Source of the DNA: Alphaproteobacteria bacterium
Lineage (GTDB): Bacteria; Pseudomonadota; Alphaproteobacteria; Caulobacterales; Aquidulcibacteraceae
DNA length: 64,000 nt
Direction: 5' to 3'
Assembly: GCA_018969015.1 (NCBI GenBank)
Contig: JAGWZE010000016.1
Location: 1 to 64,000, forward strand
The translations under genes and the position numbers were made by a program. Position 1 is the first letter of the stretch. Each line of letters begins with the position of its first letter. Positions 35,332 to 43,759 of this stretch are shown here, one piece after another. Below the pieces are notes generated by a model. It was not told the DNA's origin. It searched no databases and saw nothing but the letters and a program-made list of their open reading frames with translations.

Positions 35332-36225
35332 ATGAACCGCGCCCTCGCGCCCCTCCTGATCGCCTGCGGCCTCGGCCTCGTGCTGATGGCCAACACCTTC
35401 TTCGTCGTGCCGCAAACGCAGCAGGCGCTCGTGCTGCAATTCGGCGCGGTCGATCGCGTCATCAACACCGTCGACGGCAAGAACGGCGGACCCGGATTGT
35501 ACGTGAAGGCGCCCTTCGTCCAGAACGTGCAGATGTATGATCGCCGGAATCTCGGCTTCAATCTCGCCGAGCAGGCGATCGTCGCGTCTGACCAGCAGCG
35601 CTTGATCGTCGATGCGTATGCCCGCTGGCAGATCAGCGATCCGCTGCGCTTCCGCCAGGCCGCGCAGGACGAAGAGACCGGCCGCTCCCGGCTCGAGAAC
35701 ATCATGACCGGCGCGCTGCGCCGCGTGCTCGGCTCGGCGCCGCAGAACGAGATCATCTCCACGCGTCGCGCGGAACTGATGAAGGCGATCGCCGTCGCCA
35801 TGAACCAGGAAGCCGCCGCGCTCGGCGTCACCGTCATCGACGTCCGCATCCGTCAGGCCGATCTGCCCACCGAAACCGCCGAGCGCGTGTTCGAACGGAT
35901 GCGCACGGAGCGCCAGCAGGCCGCCGCCAAGCTGCGCGCCGAGGGCGACGAGCAGGCCGCCAAGATCCGCGCCGAAGCCGATCGCACCGTCACCGTCACG
36001 CTCGCCACGGCGCGTGAGCAGGCGGAAAAGACGCGCGGCGAGGGCGACGCCGCCCGCACCAAGATCTTCGCCCAGTCCTTCGGGCGTGATCCGGAGTTTG
36101 CGGCGTTCTATCGCTCGATGCAGGCCTATGAGCGCGCGATGCCGAAGGGCACGCAGATGGTGATCCCGCCGGACGGCGAATTCTTCCGCTACATGCGCGA
36201 CAAGGAAGGCGCCCCCCGGCGGTAG
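35332..36225 (+). CDS. hflC: FtsH protease modulator HflC
   Basis: 297 residues. An N-terminal membrane helix (about 5-24) leads straight into the SPFH domain (VPQTQQALVLQFGAV) and a long coiled coil (about 180-250, rich in Ala, Glu and Arg). KTRGEGDAARTKIFAQSFGRDPEFAAFYRSM is the characteristic C-terminal part that contacts HflK. It is the second gene of hflKC; a palindromic repeat separates it from degP. Confidence 0.95.
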   Translation: MNRALAPLLIACGLGLVLMANTFFVVPQTQQALVLQFGAVDRVINTVDGKNGGPGLYVKAPFVQNVQMYDRRNLGFNLAEQAIVASDQQRLIVDAYARWQISDPLRFRQAAQDEETGRSRLENIMTGALRRVLGSAPQNEIISTRRAELMKAIAVAMNQEAAALGVTVIDVRIRQADLPTETAERVFERMRTERQQAAAKLRAEGDEQAAKIRAEADRTVTVTLATAREQAEKTRGEGDAARTKIFAQSFGRDPEFAAFYRSMQAYERAMPKGTQMVIPPDGEFFRYMRDKEGAPRR

Positions 36226-36245
36226 TGATCGCGTTTCGCGCCCCC

Positions 36246-36366
36246 GTCATTCCGGGGCGTGCGGCACGCGCGAACCCGGAACCCAGGAGACTGGGCACGG
36301 CGACTGGGCACGGCGGCGTTGCCCCCTGGGTTCCGGGTTCGGCCTTCGGCCGCCCCGGAATGACGG
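36246..36366. repeat. intergenic inverted-repeat element, family A copy 1
   Basis: Arms GTCATTCCGGGGC...GAACCCGGAACCCAGG and CCTGGGTTCCGGGTTCGG...GCCCCGGAATGAC face each other across about 40 bases, which include a doubled ACTGGGCACGGCG. The same half-units recur at 38443-38560 and 38954-39052. It lies between hflC and degP, where it may affect co-transcription. Confidence 0.85.
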
Positions 36367-36478
36367 GTGGTTAGCCGGGCAACGACAGCTTCGCCATCTC
36401 TGCGTCGCATTGCGCGTTTTGATCGCTGGTCCTATCCCTTGAGGGCTCCCGCCCGTGGGGGAGCGAACGGGACCGGCA

Positions 36479-37933
36479 ATGACTTCCAAGCCCACTTGGC
36501 GTGCGCAGGCCGCGGCCTTCGCGCTGGCCGTCACAGCGATCTTCGCAAGCCCGGCGCCCGCCTCGGCGAAGCCCACGCCGGATGGCTTCGCGGAGCTTTC
36601 GGACCGCCTGATGCCGGCGGTGGTCAACATCGCCACCACCCAGCGCATCGGCGGCGTCGGCGACATGCCCCGCTTCCCGCGCGGCTCCCCGCAGGAGCGC
36701 TACAACGACATGCTCGGCGAGCCGACGGGCGAGGTGAGCTCGCTCGGCTCCGGCTTCATCATTTCGCCGGACGGCGTCATCGTCACGAACAACCACGTCA
36801 TCGAGGAAGCGGACGAGATCCGCGTCATCTTCCAGAACGGCGATCAGGTGAAGGCCACGCTCGTCGGCCGCGACATCGCCACCGACATCGCCGTGCTGCG
36901 CGTGAAGACGGGCCGTCCGCTGCCGTACGTCTCCTGGGGCGACAGCGCCCAGGCGCGCGTGGGCGAGTGGGTGATCGCGATCGGCAACCCGTTCGGCCTC
37001 GGCGGCTCGGTCTCGGCCGGCATCATCTCGGCGCGCAACCGCAACATCGACGCCGGCCGCTACGACGACTTCCTGCAGACCGACGCCGCCATCAACCGCG
37101 GCAACAGCGGCGGCCCGCTGTTCGACATGGACGGCCAGGTGATCGGCGTGAACACTGCGATCGTTTCGCCCACCGGCGGCTCGGTGGGCGTGGGCTTCGC
37201 GACGCCGTCGGAGCTCGCGCGCTCGGTCGTCGACCAGATCTTGAAGTTCGGCGAGACGCGGCGCGGCTGGCTCGGCGTGCGCATCGCGCAGGTGAGCCCG
37301 GACGTCGCGGCCCGCAATGGCCTGCCGCGCCCGAAAGGCGCGCTTGTCGCCGGCATCACGGACGGCAGCCCCGCGGCGAAAGCAGGGCTCCGCCCCGGCG
37401 ACGTCGTGGTGTCGTTCGACGGCAAGGACATCGTCGAAAGCCGCAATCTCACGCGCCTCGTCGCCGATGCGCAGATCGACCGGACCGTGACGATCGAGTT
37501 CCTGCGCAGCGGCAAGAAGATCACCGCCGCGGTGAAGATCGGCCGCCTCGACGAGGGCCGCATGTCTTTGGCCTCCTCGGGCGCGCCCGGCGTGCCCGGT
37601 ATGCCCGACGCGCCGCCGCTCGCCGGCGGCGGCGAACGCGGCCGCATCCTCGGCATGACGCTGGCGGAGCTGAGCCCCGAACTGCGCCGCGCCTATGCGA
37701 TCGGCGAGGACGTCAGCGGCCTTGCGGTGGTCTCCGTCGATCCGCAGAGCGACGCCGCCAGCAAGGTGCGCGTGGGCGACGTGATCGTGGAGATGACGTT
37801 CGAGCCAGTGGAGACGATCGGCCAAGCGCGCGCACTCGCCGCCCGCGCCGAACGAGGCGGCGGCAAGCCGATGCTGCTCTACATCAGCCGCGCCGGGGAG
37901 ATGACGTTCCGCAGCGTGCGCGCGCGGAAGTAG
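36479..37933 (+). CDS. degP: periplasmic Do-family serine protease DegP/MucD
   Basis: 484 residues. Signal peptide 1-30 (ASPAPASA). The trypsin-like triad is His106 (TNNHVIE), Asp136 (ATDIAVL) and Ser210 (GNSGGPL). Two PDZ domains follow: about 265-355 (RGWLGVRIAQ) and about 395-480 (ILGMTLAEL). DegP degrades or refolds damaged envelope proteins. Downstream of hflKC is its usual place in alphaproteobacteria. Confidence 0.95.
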   Translation: MTSKPTWRAQAAAFALAVTAIFASPAPASAKPTPDGFAELSDRLMPAVVNIATTQRIGGVGDMPRFPRGSPQERYNDMLGEPTGEVSSLGSGFIISPDGVIVTNNHVIEEADEIRVIFQNGDQVKATLVGRDIATDIAVLRVKTGRPLPYVSWGDSAQARVGEWVIAIGNPFGLGGSVSAGIISARNRNIDAGRYDDFLQTDAAINRGNSGGPLFDMDGQVIGVNTAIVSPTGGSVGVGFATPSELARSVVDQILKFGETRRGWLGVRIAQVSPDVAARNGLPRPKGALVAGITDGSPAAKAGLRPGDVVVSFDGKDIVESRNLTRLVADAQIDRTVTIEFLRSGKKITAAVKIGRLDEGRMSLASSGAPGVPGMPDAPPLAGGGERGRILGMTLAELSPELRRAYAIGEDVSGLAVVSVDPQSDAASKVRVGDVIVEMTFEPVETIGQARALAARAERGGGKPMLLYISRAGEMTFRSVRARK

Positions 37934-37947
37934 GGACGGGCGGTCCC

Positions 37948-38382
37948 ATGCCGGCATGCGTCACGATCTGGTCGTCAACGTGGCCCGCGGCCGTCCTCGT
38001 CGCGACGTCTGTTCTGGTGATCGCGATGCTCGCGGTCGTTCACTACCGCGTCGGCGGCGGATGGCGGCTCGGCGCGTTCGCTGGCTTCGGGCTTGCGTAC
38101 ACATTGGCCATCGCCCACATCGTCGCGCCCATTCTCAAGCCCTCAAATGTGCATGTGGGCAGCTCGTGGACACTGGAGCGCAATCAGAATTCAGCGCGAC
38201 TGTGCGCTTCGGACGGGACGTGCCTTCCGCTCTCGTCGAGGCGTTTCGACGGCGCCGGCACGGCCTACAGTCTACGCAAGGTCGCCCAGGCGATGAGTGT
38301 CGCGGCGCCGGACCGGGTCTTTGCGGTTCATTTCGTCGACGAGGGCGTGGTGAAGGTCGAGCGGTGCGCGCGCGGGGAATGA
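37948..38382 (+). CDS. hypothetical membrane protein
   Basis: 144 residues, 14 bp after degP on the same strand. Two hydrophobic segments occupy about 10-32 and 42-65. The soluble C-terminal part has a Cys pair (RLCASDGTC) and a strand-rich tail ending VEGRVKVERCARG-like in composition. No family recognised. Close spacing suggests co-transcription with degP. Confidence 0.5.
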   Translation: MPACVTIWSSTWPAAVLVATSVLVIAMLAVVHYRVGGGWRLGAFAGFGLAYTLAIAHIVAPILKPSNVHVGSSWTLERNQNSARLCASDGTCLPLSSRRFDGAGTAYSLRKVAQAMSVAAPDRVFAVHFVDEGVVKVERCARGE

Positions 38383-38442
38383 CGCCGCGATCGAGCGCGC
38401 AGGCGCAGGGGATGACCTTCTGGTGCACGCGGTAAGTGGTGC

Positions 38443-38560
38443 TTGGTCCCCTGGGTTCCGGGTTCGGCCTTCGGCCGCCCCGGAATGACGGAACGAAGCG
38501 CTCAACGGCTCCGTCATTCCGGGGCGCGCGAAGCGCGAACCCGGAACCCAGGGGACGGGT
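38443..38560. repeat. intergenic inverted-repeat element, family A copy 2
   Basis: Two half-units in opposite orientation: CCTGGGTTCCGGGTTCGG...CCCCGGAATGACGG, a spacer of about 20 bases, and CCGTCATTCCGGGGCGCG...GAACCCGGAACCCAGG. Relative to copy 1 the half-units are turned inside out. It ends 2 bp before the GIY-YIG stop codon. Confidence 0.85.
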
Positions 38561-38561
38561 A

Positions 38562-38894
38562 TCAATCGTCGAGTTCGGGCCTTCGCGCATCGCGCGGGAG
38601 AAGGAAGTCCTCGTAGAGATCAAGCCATTGCGGATTGGCCGTCGCGATCAGCGCCAGCTTCCACGCGCGTCGCCATTTCTTGAGCTCTTTCTCGCGGGCG
38701 ATGGCCGTCGGCATGTCGGCGCTGCGTTCGAACCAAACCAGCCGCGTGCAGCCGTAGTTCGCGGCAAAGCCTTTGAACTGGCCGCTGCTATGCTGCGTGG
38801 CGCGGGCGAGAAGGTCGCTCGTCACGCCGAGATAGAGCGTGCCGTTGCGGCGGCTCGCCATGAGATACACGGCGATGAAGTCGTAGCGGGCCAT
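38562..38894 (-). CDS. single-domain GIY-YIG endonuclease
   Basis: 110 residues consisting of one GIY-YIG domain: AVYLMASRRNGTLYLGVT carries the degenerate GIY and YIG motifs, followed by an Arg helix (LLARATQH), VWFERSADM and the catalytic-Glu helix AIAREKELKKW. These are the COG2827-type UvrC-like nucleases that occur in many copies in alphaproteobacterial genomes without known role. Both flanks are family A repeats (ending 2 bp from the stop and starting 60 bp before the start), so it may be part of the repeat system. Confidence 0.9.
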   Translation of the reverse strand: MARYDFIAVYLMASRRNGTLYLGVTSDLLARATQHSSGQFKGFAANYGCTRLVWFERSADMPTAIAREKELKKWRRAWKLALIATANPQWLDLYEDFLLPRDARRPELDD

Positions 38895-38953
38895 GCGTGC
38901 ACCGGCGCATAGAGAAGCGCTGGTGAGGTGAAGCGATCAAGCGTTTCAGCGCC

Positions 38954-39052
38954 CAGTTTCCTGGGTTCCGGGTTCGCGCTGCGCGCGCCCCGGAATGACG
39001 GACCGAAGTGCTAAACGGCTCCGTCATTCCGGCGCGGCCAGGATGACGCCGT
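38954..39052. repeat. intergenic inverted-repeat element, family A copy 3 (hybrid end)
   Basis: The first half is a full family A unit (CCTGGGTTCCGGGTTCGC...CCCCGGAATGACGG). The second starts CCGTCATTCCGG but then turns into CGCGGCCAGGATGACGCC, the outer arm of family C. It looks like a recombined or eroded copy. It lies 15 bp before the ilvB stop. Confidence 0.75.
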
Positions 39053-39067
39053 CGCGGGGCGATGGCG

Positions 39068-40867
39068 TCAGACCAGCATCTTCCCTTCGTCGGAAATCTC
39101 CGCGCCCGGATCATCGGCGGCGAGGATCATCTCGTTGTGCGCCTTGCCGGAGGGGATCATCGGGTAGCAGTTCTCTTCGCGCGCCACGCGGCAATCGAAG
39201 ATGACGGGCTTCTTCACAGCGATCATTTCGGCGATTTTCGCGTCGAGCTCGCCCGGCGTTTCCGCGCGCAGGCCGACGGCGCCGTAGGCCTCCGCGAGCT
39301 TCACGAAATCGGGCAGGGCTTCGGAGTAGGAGTGCGAGTAGCGCTCGCCGTGCAGCAGCTGCTGCCACTGGCGCACCATGCCCATCCACTCGTTGTTGAG
39401 GATGAAGATCTTGATCGGCAGGTTGTACTGAACCGCCGTCGACATTTCCTGCATCGTCATCTGCACGCTCGCCTCGCCGGCGATGTCGATGACGAGGGCG
39501 TCCGGATGGGCGACCTGCACGCCGACGGCCGCCGGCAGGCCATAGCCCATCGTGCCGAGGCCGCCGGACGTCATCCAGCGGTTCGGCTGTTCGAACGGGA
39601 AGAACTGCGCCGCCCACATCTGGTGCTGGCCGACTTCGGTGGTGACGTAGACGTCCTTGTCTTTCGTGGCCGCGGCGAGGCGTTCGATCGCGTATTGCGG
39701 CTTGATGATCTTGTCGTCCTGGCGATAGGCGAAGCACTTGCGCGTGCGCCAGGTGTCGATCTGCGCCCACCAGGCCTTCAGGGCGGCGGCCTCTGGCTTG
39801 GCGTTGCGCGCGCGCCAGCCCGCCAGCAGCGCCTCGAGCGCGGCGCCCGCGTCCGCGACGATCGGCACGTTCACGAGGACGTTCTTGTTGATCGAGGACG
39901 GATCGACGTCGATGTGGATCTTCTTCGAGTTCGGCGCGAAGGCGTCGAGCCGGCCGGTGACGCGGTCGTCGAAGCGCGCGCCGACCGCGATGATGAGATC
40001 GGAATCGTGCATCGCGTGGTTGGCTTCCCACGACCCGTGCATGCCGAGCATGCCCAGGAACTGTGGGTGCGAAGCCGGGAACGCGCCGAGCCCCATCAGC
40101 GTGGAGGTGACGGGAAAGCCGGTCTCGCCCGCCAGCGCGCGCAGCGTGGCGCTGGCGCCGGGGCCGGCGTTGATGACGCCGCCGCCGGTGTAGAAGATCG
40201 GCTTCTTCGCCGCGGCCATGAGATCGAGCGCCTGGGCAATCGCGCGCGGTTCGGCGGCGCGGGCGGGCGTGTAGGCCTTCGGGCGCACGCCGTGCGGGCC
40301 GACATAGCGGCCCTTGGCGAACTGCACGTCTTTCGGGATGTCGATCACGACGGGGCCGGGGCGGCCCGACGTCGCGACGTGGAACGCCTCGTGGATCACG
40401 CGGGCGAGGTCGTTCACGTCCTTCACGAGCCAGTTGTGCTTCGTGCAGGCGCGCGTGATGCCGACGGTGTCGCATTCCTGGAAGGCGTCGGAGCCGATCA
40501 GGTGCGTGGGGACCTGGCCCGTGATCACCACGAGCGGGATCGAGTCCAGCAGCGCGTCGGCGAGCGGGGTGACGACGTTCGTGGCGCCCGGGCCGGAGGT
40601 GACCAGCACGACGCCCGCCTTGCCCGTCGAGCGGGCATAGCCTTCCGCGGCGTGGCCCGCGCCCTGCTCGTGGCGCACCAGGACGTGCTGCAGCCGCGGC
40701 TCGGCAAACAGGGCGTCATAGATCGGCAGCACCGCGCCGCCGGGATAGCCGAACAGGTCCGTGACGCCCTGGTCGATGAGCGCGCGCACGACCATCTCGG
40801 CGCCGGTCATTTCCGTTCCGGTCAGGTCCTCGGCCTTTTTGGCTTCGGTGGTCGTCGCCCCGTCCAT
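39068..40867 (-). CDS. ilvB: acetolactate synthase large subunit
   Basis: 599 residues. The three thiamine-enzyme domains are in order: the N-terminal PP domain with the activating Glu in RHEQGAGHAAEGYAR, the central FAD-binding domain, and the C-terminal diphosphate-binding domain with GDASV-type motif (IAGEASVQMTM) and NNEWMGMVRQWQ. It makes acetolactate or acetohydroxybutyrate for valine, leucine and isoleucine. The ATG at 40867 lies 41 bp past a terminator in its own leader. The regulatory subunit gene ilvN, normally next, is absent. Confidence 0.95.
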   Translation of the reverse strand: MDGATTTEAKKAEDLTGTEMTGAEMVVRALIDQGVTDLFGYPGGAVLPIYDALFAEPRLQHVLVRHEQGAGHAAEGYARSTGKAGVVLVTSGPGATNVVTPLADALLDSIPLVVITGQVPTHLIGSDAFQECDTVGITRACTKHNWLVKDVNDLARVIHEAFHVATSGRPGPVVIDIPKDVQFAKGRYVGPHGVRPKAYTPARAAEPRAIAQALDLMAAAKKPIFYTGGGVINAGPGASATLRALAGETGFPVTSTLMGLGAFPASHPQFLGMLGMHGSWEANHAMHDSDLIIAVGARFDDRVTGRLDAFAPNSKKIHIDVDPSSINKNVLVNVPIVADAGAALEALLAGWRARNAKPEAAALKAWWAQIDTWRTRKCFAYRQDDKIIKPQYAIERLAAATKDKDVYVTTEVGQHQMWAAQFFPFEQPNRWMTSGGLGTMGYGLPAAVGVQVAHPDALVIDIAGEASVQMTMQEMSTAVQYNLPIKIFILNNEWMGMVRQWQQLLHGERYSHSYSEALPDFVKLAEAYGAVGLRAETPGELDAKIAEMIAVKKPVIFDCRVAREENCYPMIPSGKAHNEMILAADDPGAEISDEGKMLV

Positions 40868-40907
40868 GTCACGCTCCCGTTCGGGTGAAGTTCGCTTCGG
40901 AATTTCG

Positions 40908-40936
40908 GCAAAAGAAAAGGGGCCGTCTGGCCCCTG
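40908..40936 (-). terminator. attenuator terminator of the ilvB leader
   Basis: A 6-bp GC stem GGGGCC / GGCCCC (40919-40924 with 40929-40934) with a 4-base loop is followed, on the minus strand, by TTTTCTTTT. The sequence CTGGCCC at 40927-40933 can instead pair with GGGCCAG at 40978-40984 at the end of the leader ORF, giving the alternative antiterminator. This is the layout of branched-chain amino acid attenuators. Confidence 0.85.
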
Positions 40937-40965
40937 TGTGTTCGCGCGCCGCCGTGTCCGCCCCG

Positions 40966-41031
40966 TCAGCCTTTCGAGGGCCAGGGGCAGGCGGGCGCGC
41001 CGGTTACGAGAAGGATCGCCGTGGATCGCAT
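40966..41031 (-). CDS. ilv leader peptide
   Basis: 21 codons on the minus strand between miaA and ilvB. Residues 6-9 are Ile-Leu-Leu-Val, the three end products of the pathway, so ribosome stalling would sense them. The stop codon lies just before the region that pairs with the terminator arm. The predicted transcription start coincides with the ATG, so the leader would be translated without a 5' UTR, as reported for trpL in Sinorhizobium. Confidence 0.8.
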   Translation of the reverse strand: MRSTAILLVTGAPACPWPSKG

Positions 41032-41038
41032 GGTCCGG

Positions 41039-41067
41039 AGAATAATTTGCCGCCCCGGGCGGGTCAA
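41039..41067 (-). promoter_or_regulatory. sigma-70-type promoter of the ilv leader
   Basis: On the minus strand TTGACC (41062-41067) and TATTCT (41039-41044) are separated by exactly 17 bases. The -35 box includes the TGA stop codon of miaA. Seven bases lie between the -10 box and the leader ATG, which places the start site at or next to the A of ATG. Confidence 0.75.
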
Positions 41068-41972
41068 TCGCCCTTGAGACGCAAAACGGCGCCAATCCGC
41101 GTCGAAATGTCCGGATCGGCGAGGCGGGGCCAGTCCGCCGCCTGGTGGGCGATCCAGGTGAACTGGCGCTTGGCGTAGCGGCGCGTGTCGCGTTTGCCGA
41201 GGGCCGCGGCTTCCTCCAGGGGCATCTCCCCCCGCAGATGGGCCGCGAGCCAGGGCATGCCGTGGGCCTTCATCAGGGGCAGCGCCGGATCGAGGCCACG
41301 GGCGGCCAGCGCACGGGCCTCCTCGAGCGCGCCGGCGCCCAGCATCGCGTCGAAGCGCGCGTCGGTGCGGGCGTAGAGCCCCGCCCGGTCCGGCGTGAGC
41401 GCGACGGCGGTGTAGGCCGTGAGAAGGGGCTGTGTGGCCGCGTGGAGCGCGTGCAGGGGCGCGCCGGTGGCCTCCAGCACCTCTAGCGCCCGCACGATGC
41501 GCGGGGCGTCGTTGGGGCTTAGGCGCGCGGCGCCTTCGGGATCTGTGGCGGCGAGCCGTGCATGCAACGCCGGCGCGCCCAGCCGGGCGAGATCGGCGGC
41601 GAGGGCGGCGCGAACGTCCTCCGGGATCGGCGGGGTCTCGACGAGGCCGCGCGTGAGGGCCGCAAAGGCGAGGCCGGTTCCGCCGACGACGATCGGCGTG
41701 CGCCCCCGCGCCGCGATGGCCGCAATCGCCGGCGCGGCGTCGCGCAGCCAGTCGCCCACGGAATAGCGCACGGCCGCATCGACGACGCCGAACAGGTGAT
41801 GCGGCGCCTGCGCCTCCTCCTCGGGCGTCGGCCGCGCCGTGAGCACGCGCAGATCGCGATAGCACTGCATCGCATCGGCGTTCACGATCTCGCCGCCGAG
41901 TCGCGCGGCCAGCGCCAGCGCCAACGCCGTCTTGCCGCTCGCCGTCGGACCCAGGATAAGCAGGGGCTTCAT
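41064..41972 (-). CDS. miaA: tRNA dimethylallyltransferase MiaA
   Basis: 302 residues. P-loop GPTASGKT (8-15), the DAMQCYRDLRVLTARP segment that contacts the tRNA and isoprenyl substrates, VGGTGLAF, and the C-terminal RRYAKRQFTWIAHQ. MiaA adds a dimethylallyl group to A37 of tRNAs that read codons starting with U. It is divergent from serB with 65 bp between starts and has the ilv promoter built into its stop codon. Confidence 0.95.
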   Translation of the reverse strand: MKPLLILGPTASGKTALALALAARLGGEIVNADAMQCYRDLRVLTARPTPEEEAQAPHHLFGVVDAAVRYSVGDWLRDAAPAIAAIAARGRTPIVVGGTGLAFAALTRGLVETPPIPEDVRAALAADLARLGAPALHARLAATDPEGAARLSPNDAPRIVRALEVLEATGAPLHALHAATQPLLTAYTAVALTPDRAGLYARTDARFDAMLGAGALEEARALAARGLDPALPLMKAHGMPWLAAHLRGEMPLEEAAALGKRDTRRYAKRQFTWIAHQAADWPRLADPDISTRIGAVLRLKGD

Positions 41973-42037
41973 CCCATGCGCCTTAGCCGACCATCGCGGT
42001 CGGCGAAACTCGGCGCGGGACCTGGAAGGGCGCGCCC

Positions 42038-42925
<888 letters not shown>

Positions 42926-42949
42926 GGGCGTTGCGCGCGTCGGTGGTTC

Positions 42950-43071
42950 ATCCCTCATCCGGCGGCTTCGCCGCCACCTTCTCCCACAAGGGGAGAAGGG
43001 CGCCGCAGTGGTCCTACTCCCCTTGTGGGAGAAGGTGGATCGCGAACGAAGTTCGCGAGACGGATGAGGGG
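42950..43071. repeat. intergenic inverted-repeat element, family D
   Basis: CCCTCATCCGGCGGCTTCGCCGCCACCTTCTCCCACAAGGGGAGAAGG opens the element. Its inverse CTCCCCTTGTGGGAGAAGGTGG...GACGGATGAGGG closes it, with internal GCGGCTTCGCCGC and CGAACGAAGTTCG mini-hairpins. It fills the 165-bp gap between the convergent serB and engB genes. It is a single copy in this window. Confidence 0.85.
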
Positions 43072-43090
43072 TGTTGGAACCGCCGGCTCG

Positions 43091-43759
43091 TTAAACCGCC
43101 GCCTTCTCCGGTTCCGGCACGCCGGCCAGCGCCATGATTTCGCAGCGGAGCGCATCGATGCCTGCGCCGGTGTGCGCCGAGCAGGCGAGGATCAGCGGGT
43201 GGGCGGCGGGGCGGCGCGAGACGGCGACGCGCGTCGCCTCGATCAGCGCGGCGAGTTCGGTGGGCTTGGGCTTGTCGGCCTTGGTGAGCACGATCTGGTA
43301 GACGACGGCGGCTTCGTCGAGCGTCTTCATGACGGCGAGGTCCGGCGGCTTGAGGCCGTGGCGTCCGTCGATCAGCAGGAACACGCGCGCGAGGCCGGGA
43401 CGGCCGCGCAGATAGTCGCGCGTGAGCGTCGTCCAGCGTTCGATCTCGGTCTTGGGCGCCTTGGCGTAGCCATAGCCCGGCAGGTCCACGAGCCGGATCT
43501 GCTCGCCGATCTTGAAGAAGTTGAGCTCGCGCGTGCGGCCCGGCTCGCTCGAGGCGCGCGCCAGATGCGTGCGGTTCACCGTCGCGTTGACGAGGCTCGA
43601 CTTGCCGACGTTCGAGCGCCCGGCGAACGCCACCTCGGGGCGATCGGCGTCCGGCAGGGCGTCCATGCGCGTGACGCCGAGCTCGAACCCGATCGGCTGG
43701 CCGAGGAAGCGCCGGATCGTTTCGTCCGGATACGGCAGTCCTTCGGGAGACGCGTTCAC
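43091..43759 (-). CDS. engB: ribosome-biogenesis GTPase EngB (YihA/YsxC)
   Basis: 222 residues from a GTG at 43759 whose GTGA overlaps the yidC stop. G1 FAGRSNVGKSSLVN, G2 Thr in the PGRTRELNFF stretch, G3 VDLPGYGYA and G4 TKADK are all visible. EngB helps assemble the 50S subunit. It follows yidC in its conserved place at the end of the rpmH-rnpA-yidC unit. Confidence 0.94.
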   Translation of the reverse strand: MNASPEGLPYPDETIRRFLGQPIGFELGVTRMDALPDADRPEVAFAGRSNVGKSSLVNATVNRTHLARASSEPGRTRELNFFKIGEQIRLVDLPGYGYAKAPKTEIERWTTLTRDYLRGRPGLARVFLLIDGRHGLKPPDLAVMKTLDEAAVVYQIVLTKADKPKPTELAALIEATRVAVSRRPAAHPLILACSAHTGAGIDALRCEIMALAGVPEPEKAAV

